From NCBI RefSeq assembly GCF_004364335.1, contig NZ_SOCR01000018.1:1-64000 (forward strand): a DNA stretch of 64,000 nt. Direction: 5' to 3'. Source of the DNA: Pseudomonas graminis (GTDB lineage Bacteria > Pseudomonadota > Gammaproteobacteria > Pseudomonadales > Pseudomonadaceae). The position numbers and the translations under genes were made by a program. This document shows positions 44,876-54,502 of this stretch, in pieces (within the stretch, counting starts at the first letter, position 1; each line of letters starts with the position of its first letter). The notes beneath the pieces are model-generated. The model searched no databases, was not told where the DNA came from, and saw only the letters and a program-made list of their open reading frames with translations.

Positions 44876-47116
44876 TTATGGCTTCTTGTCAAGAAGCGGC
44901 CTCACATCCTTGGCCAGGAGCGGCAGACTGAGCAGGAAGCCTTGAGCATAGGGACAGCCGAGGGCTTTGAGTTGTTGCAGCTGGCTTCGCGTCTCGATAC
45001 CCTCGGCCACAATCGCCAGATCCAATGCTTGGCCCAGAGACAGAATGCTCTTGACGATGGCGATGCTGCGTTCATGGCTCATCATGCGTGAGACAAATGA
45101 ACGATCAATCTTGATGACATCTATAGGGTAGCGATCGATATATCCCAAAGAGCTGTAGCCGGTACCGAAGTCGTCCAGAGCGATGCGAATACCCAGGGCG
45201 CGAAGTTCCTCCAAGGTCTGGGCCACGATCTCCGGCTCATGCAAGAATACCGACTCGGTGATCTCGATCTGCAGAGCGCGCGCATCAAATCCGGTTTCGA
45301 GAAGGATGTCGGCCACTTGAGTGGCGAAGTTCTTGCGGTTGAGCTCGGCCCCCGACACGTTGACGTTGAGCTTGATAGCGCTCTGCACAGTGCTGTCGCT
45401 CCATTTGTTGATCTCCCGACAAGCATTGCGCATTACCCAACATCCAATGTCGTAAATAACGCCAATATCCTCGGCCACGCTGATGAAGACGTCAGGCGAA
45501 ATGTTTCCCAAGGTCGGATGGTGCCACCTGATCAAGGCTTCTACGCCGATGATCTTTTCAGTTGTGATAGAGAAGATTGGTTGGTACACCAGATAGAACT
45601 CATCGCCTGTGATCGCATGCTTGAGTGCATTCTGTATTCCCAACATGTTGATCGATGCCTGACGCATGGAGAGATCGAAGACGGCCCAGCGGCCACGACC
45701 TTTCTTCTTGGCCGCGTACATTGCTACGTCTGCATCGCGAATTAATTCTTCGGCCGTGCTGTGTCGAGCATCCGAGGTGGCGATGCCGATACTGCAGGAA
45801 GTGAAGAGAGGCTGGCCATCGATCTGCATGGGTAAGCTTAGCGCCTGGGTAACTCGCCTGGCGGTCTCGATGGCGTGTTCTTGGTGGCCCACGCCGGTGA
45901 GCAGTATTGCGAACTCGTCGCCACCGATGCGCGCAATAACTGCATCAGGATCCACGCACTCATTCAGGCGTTCGGCCACCTGCTTGAGCAAAATGTCACC
46001 AGCGTGATGACCTATGCCGTCGTTGACGTATTTGAATCGATCCAGGTCCAGATACAACGCCGTGGCCGTGCCGAGGTGTTCCGGTTCTCCTTCGCTGAAC
46101 GCTTTCTGGATACGCCCCATGAAGTAAACACGGTTCTTGAGCTTGGTGAGCTCGTCATGAAACGCGGCATAGGACAACTCTTCCTGTATTCGCTCTCGCT
46201 CCACCAGCCGTGATTCGAGCACCAGACGTTCCTCGCGGTCTAACCGCGCCTGGCGCAACGCTTCTTCGGTGTGCTTGCGCTCCGTGATGTCGCGTTGCAC
46301 GGAAACGTAATGAGTGAACCAACCTTTCTCGTCTGCCACTGGAACGATACTCAACTGTACCCAGAAACGGGTCCCATCGCGTCGTGCGTTGATCAGCTCG
46401 ACTTCGATCGGAGTCCATTGTTGCAGCGCTTCTCGCAGTTGCTGGAGCGTCTCGCGGTTGGTCTCCTCACATTGCAATATTCGTGGAGTCTGGCCTATGA
46501 CCTCTTTGAGGGAAAAACCGGTAGCTGACAGGAATGCCGGATTGCAATAGACGATTCGCGGCCCCGGCAGATCGATAGGCTTGGCCTCGGTAATCAGAAT
46601 AGCGTCCTTGGCATTGACTACCGCTGATTCCAGTAAGCGCAGGCGCTCTATGGCCACCCCGCCGGTCGCGTTGACCGGTCTTGATTGGAGGGTGCCGTAC
46701 AGATCAGTCGCGTGAGCCTGCAGGCCATAGATCTGTGCGTCGCTCAGTCGTTTGTGGGGGAGTGGGATCATCATCAACACCACGCCCGCCAAGCCAGCTG
46801 CAGCATCCCTGATGGCGGTGCAGACCAGAAATTCACTGATCACTTGATCAAGGCCAATCGGGAGTGCGGAGTTATAAGGCATGGCCTCCCCTATATCCAC
46901 CACGTCGCCGTAGGACACCACACTCTTCAACCAGGCATCGGTGTTTTCGCCGATGCTGAGGGACGGTACTCTTCCCCAGGTTGAGACAACGCTCCAGCTT
47001 ACGCTCTCGCGCACCATCAGCATTGCGCCTACGCAGCCGGTTAGGTGGGAAGCAGCGCTTACGAAATTGCCTAAAGCTTTCTGCTCCGTTGAGCCAACGT
47101 GACGCTTCACGGCCAT
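44876..47116 (-). CDS. GAF-PAS-GGDEF-EAL c-di-GMP enzyme
   Basis: 746 residues from the ATG at 47116 (AGGA seven bases upstream). An N-terminal GAF-like domain (about 1-150) is followed by a PAS domain with FLSATGFSLKEVIGQTPRIL and its PAC end, then a coiled linker. The GGDEF domain is intact (ARIGGDEFAILLTG), and so is the EAL domain (IIGVEALIRWHHP, IEITESVFL, IALDDFGTGYSSLGYI, IKIDRSFV, VAEGIET). The PAS domain has the LOV-like wording PRILQCEETN but no photoactive cysteine in the N-C-R-F position. Cytosolic. Confidence 0.93.
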   Translation of the reverse strand: MAVKRHVGSTEQKALGNFVSAASHLTGCVGAMLMVRESVSWSVVSTWGRVPSLSIGENTDAWLKSVVSYGDVVDIGEAMPYNSALPIGLDQVISEFLVCTAIRDAAAGLAGVVLMMIPLPHKRLSDAQIYGLQAHATDLYGTLQSRPVNATGGVAIERLRLLESAVVNAKDAILITEAKPIDLPGPRIVYCNPAFLSATGFSLKEVIGQTPRILQCEETNRETLQQLREALQQWTPIEVELINARRDGTRFWVQLSIVPVADEKGWFTHYVSVQRDITERKHTEEALRQARLDREERLVLESRLVERERIQEELSYAAFHDELTKLKNRVYFMGRIQKAFSEGEPEHLGTATALYLDLDRFKYVNDGIGHHAGDILLKQVAERLNECVDPDAVIARIGGDEFAILLTGVGHQEHAIETARRVTQALSLPMQIDGQPLFTSCSIGIATSDARHSTAEELIRDADVAMYAAKKKGRGRWAVFDLSMRQASINMLGIQNALKHAITGDEFYLVYQPIFSITTEKIIGVEALIRWHHPTLGNISPDVFISVAEDIGVIYDIGCWVMRNACREINKWSDSTVQSAIKLNVNVSGAELNRKNFATQVADILLETGFDARALQIEITESVFLHEPEIVAQTLEELRALGIRIALDDFGTGYSSLGYIDRYPIDVIKIDRSFVSRMMSHERSIAIVKSILSLGQALDLAIVAEGIETRSQLQQLKALGCPYAQGFLLSLPLLAKDVRPLLDKKP

Positions 47117-47473
47117 ATACAATTCCTGAGACAGGGTATCAATGGGTGAGTCCGATGACAGCCCTGGCGCACTATGACATCGCCAGATATCGATCCACTA
47201 GCGCAACGGTGTAGTCGGGGATTGTTTGTGGCGATCGTCGTGCCGACAACAGCAAGTCGACGATCGAGAATGACTAGGCTCGCGAGGCCCAAGCTGACGT
47301 AGGCAAATGCATCTGTCAAAGATAGCCCATCACTGGGCACGAAGAAGTTATGGACTTATGCACCGCCTAGCTGGTTGATTTCATTAAATGCGGACGGGGG
47401 GATCGGGCTCCTGACATTGGGCCGTTAGAGAACGGCTAAGCTGTAGGCGTAGTTGCCCAGGATGATAAAGCTT
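47117..47473. other. Intergenic region between divergent signalling genes
   Basis: No gene supported. It must contain promoters of the GAF-PAS-GGDEF-EAL gene and of the CheB-like gene. A minus-strand frame at 47107-47340 overlaps the former and has no family signature. Confidence 0.35.
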
Positions 47474-48073
47474 ATGGACAGTGGATGGATCATTGCAATT
47501 GGGGCTTCAGGTGGAGCTGGGCTTGAGGATATCTGTGATCTCCTATCGGCTCTCCCTCCCGACCTCGACGCTGTAGTCATGATTGTGCTGCATCGGCCTT
47601 GGGATCAAGCGAGCAAGCTGGCAGAGGTGCTTTCTGGAAGTTCGCAGATGACGGTGGTGGTTGCCGGCCAAGGTGAGCTTTTAGTTCCCGGGACTGCCTA
47701 CATCGCAGAGCCGAGCATCCATCTCACCCTGCTCGATCGGACCTTTGCACTTTTGGCCGCTGATCGGGCTCGTCTTTATGGAAAACGCGCAATCGACCTG
47801 CTATTTCAATCAGTCGCCGACTGCGGAGGAACCAACACGATTGGTGTCGTGCTCTCAGGCTCTCTGGACGACGGATCACGCGGTTTAGCTGCTATCCATC
47901 ATGCTGGTGGACAAACAATGGCGTTACGACCCTCATCATTGTTGGGCCACGCAATGCCTGAGAATGCCATTGCTTTTGATGGACCCGTTTCCGTGATTGG
48001 AAGCGGTTCGGAATTGGCGGCTGCGATCATCCGGCTCGTCCGTCCCGATGGGAAAGCAGTCGTAGGTATCTAA
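47474..48073 (+). CDS. CheB-like methylesterase domain protein
   Basis: 199 residues from the ATG at 47474; upstream in-frame starts at 47462 and 47453 are possible. It is a lone CheB catalytic domain: nucleophile serine in IIAIGASGGAG, histidine in IVLHRPWDQ, and aspartate in VVLSGSLDDGSRGL, matching the Ser-His-Asp triad of chemoreceptor methylesterases. There is no receiver domain, so activity would not be controlled by phosphorylation in cis. It may demethylate chemoreceptors, several of which are coded nearby, or be part of an accessory sensory pathway. No CheR partner is in the window. Confidence 0.85.
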   Translation: MDSGWIIAIGASGGAGLEDICDLLSALPPDLDAVVMIVLHRPWDQASKLAEVLSGSSQMTVVVAGQGELLVPGTAYIAEPSIHLTLLDRTFALLAADRARLYGKRAIDLLFQSVADCGGTNTIGVVLSGSLDDGSRGLAAIHHAGGQTMALRPSSLLGHAMPENAIAFDGPVSVIGSGSELAAAIIRLVRPDGKAVVGI

Positions 48074-48700
48074 ATCATTTATCAGCGCTTGTTAGCATCT
48101 GACCTCAAAACAGGTAGTGGCCTGAACGCTCCAGATACGTGTAGATACGATCGACCGCAACAGGGTGAACGGCGTAGGGCCGCTTGCCGCTCTTGCCCGA
48201 ATCTATAAGTCATCGCGCCGAATTGCCTCGTCTCGGAAATAGGGCTGAACGCGGACACGGTCAAACCCGTGTTACGGCTTGTAAAATGATCGAACAATAG
48301 AAAGTCCCCCTGGCAAGCCAGAAACCGCCTCATCCTTATCGTTACCCTCCAGATCTGCGGCGTTATCACCAGCTAGGGTGCAACAAAGCTGCACGTCCGT
48401 ATGGGTGAAGCGAGGCGGGAAATGAACGCTGCGGATGCTGCTCAGAAAACCGGAGGCTTAAAATTGGTTTGATGCAGGAAACGTTGCTGGGCTGGCTCCC
48501 AAGCCTCGGCCTTCAATGACCGGGGCCGAGGCCGTAAGGGAGGGACGTGTTTCGCTCCTAAGCCAAATCTACTTAGCGGATCAATTTGAATCGCCCCGGA
48601 TTTCGTAGACACCTCCGTGCCTTAAACTTGTGCCCCTTTTTGCCGATGGCCTCCGAGCAAAACTCAAAATTTTCTGCGTTGCATCCCTCGGAGTTACGCC
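48074..48700. other. Region of decayed sequence and IS end
   Basis: On the minus strand GKRPYAVHPVAVDRIYTYLE appears between stops and frame changes, perhaps a recombinase-type remnant. The IS-like end lies at 48587-48616. The last 60 bases match the leader of the chemoreceptor gene at 29820. Confidence 0.35.
48587..48616. mobile_element. Insertion-sequence end remnant, copy B
   Basis: TGAATCGCCCCGGATTTCGT then AGACACCTCC, the partner of the block at 26487-26516. Each lies close to one of the duplicated RTX/chemoreceptor sets. Confidence 0.4.
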
Positions 48701-50325
48701 GTGAATCTACGTTCTCTAAATATCGCGCCGCGCGCCGCCTTATGTTTCGGGCTGATCACCCTGTTAGTCATTGCCCTTGGCGGCTTCGCCTACGTTCAGT
48801 TAGGGAAACTACGTGGCACTGAACAGGATATCGAGAAAAATTGGCTGACTAGCGTTCAGACAGCCGACGGTATCCAGATTGCCCTGCTTGATGCGCGCCT
48901 GGAAAGCATCCGCCTATTGGCTACGTCCAACCCCAAGAGCGCGCTGCTGCCCTGCGGCATCTGGAAGATGCTAAGCACGTACTCAACGAGCGTACTGATT
49001 TTTACCGAAAAAACCTGATTGCTGACCAGGAAGCAGGGGCTAAATTTGAAGCCGCCGCCACACTGATGAAGCAATACCTTGAGGGGCTACAGCGCATCGT
49101 CGATCTAGAATCCACCCAACATGAGCAGGCAGTAACCTTCGCCAATACTGAACAACGTGATCGAGCTAGCGCCCATCAGACCAAACTCAGTGAACTGCGC
49201 CAACACAATTCCGACGGTGCTGCCGCTGCGGGCCTCACTGCCACCGAGGTGTATGCCCACAGCATTACCATTATCGACGCCGTGGTGCTCGCCGCGCTGG
49301 TTTTGACCCTGGTGCTGGCCACCCTGCTGACGCGCAGCATCGTTCACCCCTTGAGCGCCTCGCTGAAAATGGCTGAGGAAATCGCCGCCGGGGACCTCCG
49401 CCTGAGCTTGGAGGTCAAGGGCAACGATGAGTCCGCGCGCTTGATGCGCGCGCTCAACACCATGCAAGGTAACTTGCGCAGCACCATCGGTCAGATATCA
49501 GATGCGTCTTCGCAGCTCAGCTCCGCAGCCGTAGAGATGACCTCGATAACCGAAAGCTCCAGCCGCACTATGCAACAGCAGAACAGCGAGATTGAACAGG
49601 CTGCTACCGCCGTCACTCAGATGAGCGCCGCCGTCGACGAAGTCGCACGCAACGCTGCTTCAACTTCCGAATCAGCAAAGGATTGCACTCAGGCTGCTGC
49701 CACTGGTAATCAAAAAGTCAGCGAAACCCTGCAGGCCATGCGCACTCTTACCGACCGTGTGGAGCTGACTTCGGAACAGGTCCAAGGCCTCGCTGGCCAG
49801 GCGCAGGACATCAGCAAGGTACTGAGCGTCATTCGCGCCATCGCTGAACAGACCAATCTGCTCGCGCTAAACGCTGCCATAGAAGCGGCCCGAGCCGGTG
49901 AGCAGGGCCGAGGTTTTGCTGTAGTGGCTGATGAGGTTCGGGCCCTGGCGCACCGCACGCAAACCTCGACGCAAGAGATCGAACAGATGATTTCCAGCAT
50001 CCAGGCCGGAACGTCACAGGTGGTAGACTCGATGAGCAGCAGTACCGTAGAGGTACATAATACCCAGCGTACTGCTGACGAAGCCGGGGTGTCGCTGAAG
50101 GCTATCGCCGACTCAGTGCAGTTGATCGACGACCGTAATCAGCAGATTGCCACGGCTTCTGAAGAACAGGCCCACGTGGCTCGCGAAGTGGATCGCGCGT
50201 TGGTAAGCATCCGCAACCTGTCACTACAGAGCAGCGAGGGCACGCAGCAGACCTTGATGGCCAGTAACGAACTGTCGCAGTTGGCGGTTAACTTGAATCA
50301 GATGGTAGCGCGCTTCAAAACCTGA
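48701..50325 (+). pseudogene. Methyl-accepting chemotaxis protein, copy B (frameshifted)
   Basis: It is a close copy of the receptor at 29820: same N-terminal helix, HAMP and signalling tip (AIAEQTNLLALNAAIEAARA), ending MVARFKT. Relative to copy A one C is missing in the run at 48931-48934 (A reads AATCCCCAAGAG, B reads AACCCCAAGAG), so the frame shifts after about residue 78. Translation from GTG 48701 ends at 49018 while the rest stays open to 50325. It may be a genuine pseudogene or a homopolymer sequencing error. Confidence 0.85.
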
Positions 50326-50429
50326 AACTCTCATGAACCAAGCAACTAGCGCGCCATAGGCTTGCTGGTTTATCCAAGGCGACAAGTCACCCAGTCCACC
50401 ACCAGCTCACGAACAACGGTAGTCGCTTA

Positions 50430-50660
50430 ATGAGTGTTGCAGCTATCGTTGTGAGCCTATGGGGTCATTCATGCCTTCCTCAGCTTGGACATTGCCAGGA
50501 GGACGTTAAGCAAGCCGACTTCTATGGCGTCTTTGCCTTCGAAAATTGCGAACTAGCCAGCCGTAGCCTCACTGAGCATGCGATCCCTTATGCTCTGAAA
50601 GGAGAAACGTCGAGTTTTTACTGCAACAAAGAGACATCAGAATCGGCCTCAGATAAATAG
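50430..50660 (+). CDS. Small hypothetical protein (76 aa)
   Basis: 76 residues beginning MSVAAIVVSLWGHSCLPQLG. The middle ADFYGVFAFENCELASRSLT and IPYALKGETSSFYCNKET looks like real protein, with a mildly hydrophobic N-terminus that could be a weak signal. No clear ribosome site and no family recognised. Confidence 0.35.
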   Translation: MSVAAIVVSLWGHSCLPQLGHCQEDVKQADFYGVFAFENCELASRSLTEHAIPYALKGETSSFYCNKETSESASDK

Positions 50661-50863
50661 GGCAATTAGACCTGCCCCATGATGTGCCGCGTGAGTAATT
50701 TGGGTTTTGTTGTCTCTGGACGGATGCGGATAATCAAACAAACACTCCTTTGACGGGTCTACCACGCAGTGGCTGGCATTGATGACGCTGACGATGCTCG
50801 TTCTGACTGGGTCTTCCATTTAAGGCGGGCACAGTGCCCCATCCTCTTATCACGAGAAAAAAC

Positions 50864-52366
50864 ATGGTTCAGGCAAAGAAAACAGCACTGCAGAGTGAAG
50901 CGGATGACGCGGTTGTCATGACCCCTCATGGCACGTATGACAGCTACACCGGCACGGCAGATGACGACACCATCACGGGCACCACAAAGCGGGATTTCAT
51001 CTTTGGCGGCGATGGCGACGACATCCTCACCGGCCAGGCAGGTGAGCCCAACCCGTTCAACAACCCGCAGGATCGCTATAACGGCGGCGCGGGCGTCGAT
51101 ACGATCACCAGCCACTCCGCTTATTACTACGGGAGCACGTTCGTCTACACCTCGGTGACGGACAGTTACTTTGACGCACAAGGCTCCCACTCTGACCTGA
51201 TCAAAAACTTCCAATCCAGTGATGTGCTTGATCTGACAGCGCTTGGGCTGGAGCGCGTGGGCGATGGCCACAACGGCGATCTGGCGGTGACCTACAACGC
51301 CATTGAGGACATCACCTATGTTCGCTCGCTGGATAAGAACGCTCAGGGCCAGGCATTCGAAGTGCGACTGGAAGGCGACCATGCCGCTCAGCTTGGCACG
51401 CAAAACTTCGCCCTCCGTTACGACCTGACTGCAGATAGCAATGGTCGCGAACATGGGCTCAGCGACAAGCAATACGTCATCACCGGGACCGATGGCGATG
51501 ACTTTCTGGTCGTTCCCCGCTCCGGCAACATCGTGACCGGTGCAGGCGGAGCGGACGAGATGTATGGCGGCGGTTCCCGTAACACATTTGTCTTCGAGCA
51601 TCTCACCGATAGCTTCGTGAACGACGGCACAGGCCAGTCCAGCGTTGACCTCATCCACAGCTTCAGCCTCGGTGACGGTGATCTGCTGGACGTTTCGGCA
51701 CTGGGGTTCACCGGCCTTGGGAATGGCTACAACGGCACGCTCAATTACAGCTACGACAGCGAAGCGGGTTACGCGATTGCCCAATCCTTCGAGGCCGATC
51801 AAGACGGCAACCGATTCGCCGTGCACCTGACGCAATACGACCGGGATCCGCTCACAGGTCTGCAGGACATGGACCGGTTCACCTTTGCCGGGGACAATGC
51901 AGCAGACCGCGCCAGCCAGACGCTGACCGGCGATAACTACCGTGACACCTTCACCAACTCGACCGCGGGTGGCATCCTCGTCGGAGGCGGTGATGATGAC
52001 CTGTTGGTGGGCAATACTGGCGTCGATACCTTCCGATACGTCGAGAAGAGCGACAGTTTTCGGGGCAACTCGGACTTCATTCAGAATTTCGACGCCACGC
52101 AGGACCGCATCGATGTATCAGCGCTGGGCTACACAGGCCTTGGCGACGGCACCGACGGCACGCTTAAGTTGATCTACGACACAGCCCTGCACCGCACCTA
52201 TCTCAAGGATTACGAAGCGGACGCTGACGGTAACCGATTCGAGATCAGTATCGACAAGAACGTTGCCAAGACTTTCACCGCCGATAACCTGATCGTGGCC
52301 GACGCGAACGCTGCGCATATCGAGCTTGTGGGTCTTGCCCCTGCCGACTTGCATCCGATGGGCTGA
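50864..52366 (+). CDS. RTX calcium-binding protein with DSY-type modules, second member
   Basis: 500 residues from the ATG at 50864; a GTG at 50834 is also in frame. Three modules, as in the protein at 27665: glycine-rich motifs (TITGTTKRDFIFGGDGDDIL; ILVGGGDDDLLVGNTGVDTF), F-x-Y-x-x-x-(T/S)-D-S-(Y/F), and (D/V)-x-D-(V/L)-(S/T)-A-L-G-(Y/F)-(T/E). The first module has fewer perfect nonapeptides than the others. A type I secreted protein is expected. It follows chemoreceptor copy B, just as the relative at 27665 lies beside copy A. Confidence 0.82.
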   Translation: MVQAKKTALQSEADDAVVMTPHGTYDSYTGTADDDTITGTTKRDFIFGGDGDDILTGQAGEPNPFNNPQDRYNGGAGVDTITSHSAYYYGSTFVYTSVTDSYFDAQGSHSDLIKNFQSSDVLDLTALGLERVGDGHNGDLAVTYNAIEDITYVRSLDKNAQGQAFEVRLEGDHAAQLGTQNFALRYDLTADSNGREHGLSDKQYVITGTDGDDFLVVPRSGNIVTGAGGADEMYGGGSRNTFVFEHLTDSFVNDGTGQSSVDLIHSFSLGDGDLLDVSALGFTGLGNGYNGTLNYSYDSEAGYAIAQSFEADQDGNRFAVHLTQYDRDPLTGLQDMDRFTFAGDNAADRASQTLTGDNYRDTFTNSTAGGILVGGGDDDLLVGNTGVDTFRYVEKSDSFRGNSDFIQNFDATQDRIDVSALGYTGLGDGTDGTLKLIYDTALHRTYLKDYEADADGNRFEISIDKNVAKTFTADNLIVADANAAHIELVGLAPADLHPMG

Positions 52367-52430
52367 CCCTAGAGGCTTGGAAGTGGCCTAGGTCTTGACG
52401 TAAGTAACTCTTCAGACCTCTATTGCCCTG

Positions 52431-52480
52431 CTATCGGCTGCTTTGGCCCCAAAGCAGCCGTCGGACCCGGACTTACGGAC
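52431..52480. repeat. Dispersed intergenic element, copy 9
   Basis: CGGCTGCTTTGGCCCCAAAG CAGCCG is a near-perfect palindrome: the most compact copy of the element in the window. Confidence 0.5.
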
Positions 52481-52537
52481 TGTGCTACTGGTTAGCAGCG
52501 TACAACGGGTGTCACGTTCAATCGACCCCCACAGACA

Positions 52538-52560
52538 AGCCCGCCCCGGCGGGCTTTTTT
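52538..52560 (+). terminator. Rho-independent terminator
   Basis: AGCCCGCC pairs with GGCGGGCT, with the closing CC/CCG as a tight loop, followed directly by a T-run (TTTTTT). It ends transcription about 170 bases after the RTX gene at 50864. Confidence 0.75.
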
Positions 52561-52714
52561 GCGCCTGCTCGACGCCGGAAGGTCTCCCCCTAGTCTTGCC
52601 CACTCATCCGCCTGATGGCTCGAAATCGCGTACTGAGTGTCCATTCAGCTACATAGGCCTGATTATTCAGGCTGCCCCTTAAAGATCCCCCATCCTCACG
52701 ACCGGATCTAGCGT

Positions 52715-53077
52715 ATGAGTTCGATTATCCTTGTCGAAGATGAGCCAGTTATATTGACGATCATGACGGATGTCCTGGAAATGGACGGGCATGAGGTCAA
52801 GGCGTTTTGCGAAGCTGATTCAGCCTGGAATCACATTCAGAGCTACGGCTTTAACGCCGATTTGCTGATTACCGACCTTAGAATGCCAGGGACGATCGAT
52901 GGGGTTCAGCTAGCCCACAACGTACACGCGCTGCTACCACTGATGCCTGTGGTTGTGGCATCCGGGTTCCATGCCGCTGCTGATAGCTTGGACGGTGATC
53001 ACGTGTATTGGCTACAGAAGCCGTTCGGCCTTGATCAGCTGCGGGAGCTTTGTCACAAGCTCACTCCCCACGGCTGA
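52715..53077 (+). CDS. Single-domain response regulator, paralogue of 18885
   Basis: 120 residues of receiver domain only: IILVEDEPVIL acidic pocket, phospho-aspartate in LLITDLRMPG, VVVASGFHA and the lysine in WLQKPFGLDQL. It aligns along its whole length with the regulator at 18885 (same DVLEM, ADSAW/ADAAW and LCHKLTPHG/ICQKLAPQH segments). No kinase lies beside it. It probably serves the LOV kinase or another hybrid kinase elsewhere. Confidence 0.9.
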   Translation: MSSIILVEDEPVILTIMTDVLEMDGHEVKAFCEADSAWNHIQSYGFNADLLITDLRMPGTIDGVQLAHNVHALLPLMPVVVASGFHAAADSLDGDHVYWLQKPFGLDQLRELCHKLTPHG

Positions 53078-53193
53078 GATAGCGAAGTGGAACGTCCGTA
53101 CGCTTTGTTGCGTGCCGTCCACTCCTCTATTCAGGCAAGGCTGGGAAAGACGGCTGGCACCTACAACTGTTTGGCTGAATTTTTTCCTCGGTT

Positions 53194-53861
53194 CTAAAGC
53201 TTGAACTGCCCAACCAGCGTGTTAGACGACATAGCCAGCCGCGATAACTCGTGACTTGATGCGCTGGTTTGGTTGGCCCCAGTAGCCGTCTGGGTGGACA
53301 GATCTTGGATGTTCACTAGGTTGCGGTCTACTTCACGGGCTACCTGAGCCTGTTCCTCAGCAGCGCTGACAATCACCAAGTTGCGCTCGTTGATCTGGTT
53401 AACGCCTTCGCTGATCTGTTCAAGAGCTAGCCCTGCTTCCGTCGCTAACGCCTGGGTGCTTTGCACGATAGTCCCACATGGCATGCACCGCTTCGTCGAC
53501 TCCGTTACGAATCCGATCGATCATGGCTTCAATTTCACCTGTTGACGATTGGGTACGATGAGCCAACGCGCGAACTTCATCGGCCACAACTGCAAAAACC
53601 TCGGCCTTGCTCACCTGCCCTAGCGGCCGCGATCGCAGCGTTCAGGGCTAGCAGGTTGGTCTGCTCGGCAATGCCACGAATGACCTCCAGAACCTTGGTG
53701 ATGTCATGAATCTGTCCAGCTAAGGCCTCCACGCGCTGGGTGGAGTCTGTAATTTCAACGGTTACAGTGTTGATGGCCGTCACGGCCTGCTGCACCTGTT
53801 TCTGGCCCTTTGAGGCGTCTTCAGCCGTCTGACTTATGAGCGGCTGTTGTCTGAGCGTCAA
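53194..53861 (-). pseudogene. Methyl-accepting chemotaxis protein 3' part, twice frameshifted
   Basis: Three overlapping frames give consecutive parts of one signalling domain: VIRGIAEQTNLLALNAAIAA (53577-53861), VVADEVRALAHRTQSSTGEI (53420-53614) and ERNLVIVSAAEEQAQVAREV, ending NTLVGQFKL (53194-53484). Two frameshifts separate them. Upstream membrane and HAMP parts are missing. The shorter fragment at 22467 is its relative. Confidence 0.85.
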
Positions 53862-54154
53862 GGGATTTGGTGGGGTGTTGCAAGGTATGGAGACGACGAG
53901 CGCATCGGAGCCAGCCGTCCAGCCGCTATGACGTTGTAAATGTTCTTCGTGGCGCCTGCGAGCGTAGTCAGGCGCATAACGATGGCACCTGTCCAGATCG
54001 GACGTCTGCAGTATGTAACTTTCCTGGTGATGGTGTTGTCAAATAGCCACTATGGCTCTGGTAGGTCGAACGCTGAAGATGCTGATATCAGACGAGCCAA
54101 ATCTTAGCTGAGCTAAGCCGCAGTTCTGCCCTGCGCAATCAACGAGAGTCGAAC

Positions 54155-54502
54155 ATGTCTTACCAGATCAAACAGCCCTCGGGCTTTCCAAGCCTCCCAC
54201 CCGGCCACATCAACGCTCTGGAGCTCGCCCCGGAGCTGCATAGCATGGCGGATACTCTGTTGTACAAGATCCATATGGCAGACTCGCTCGAGCAACTGAA
54301 GTGGACGCATGGCCGAGCGGATGGATTTGCTTTGGGACTGAATGTGGCCGAGCGGTTAACCCTGTGGCAAGCCGACTATCTAATGGCGTGTTATGCCGCT
54401 GCACGTAAAAAATGCGAGGTCCGGCTTAAAGCAATAGCCGATGCCTGCCAGTGTAAAGCTGCAGTTTTTTCTGAGACTGCCGCGCTTAACGCGGCTATCT
54501 GA
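54155..54502 (+). CDS. 115-aa hypothetical protein, copy B
   Basis: 115 residues, a near copy of 21545-21892: MSYQIKQPSGFPSLPPGHIN, HSMADTLLYKIHMADSLEQL, KWTHGRADGFALGLNVAERL. The upstream leader (AATCTTAGCTGAGCTAAGCC and following) is also shared, which shows that the copied unit included control sequence. Differences cluster near the C-terminus. Function unknown. Confidence 0.7.
   Translation: MSYQIKQPSGFPSLPPGHINALELAPELHSMADTLLYKIHMADSLEQLKWTHGRADGFALGLNVAERLTLWQADYLMACYAAARKKCEVRLKAIADACQCKAAVFSETAALNAAI

Noticed and set aside
50759..51835. Long minus-strand frame (358 codons) opposite the RTX gene
   Set aside because: It is the antisense of GC-rich RTX repeats; its protein is low in complexity with valine/alanine runs and shows no family motif.
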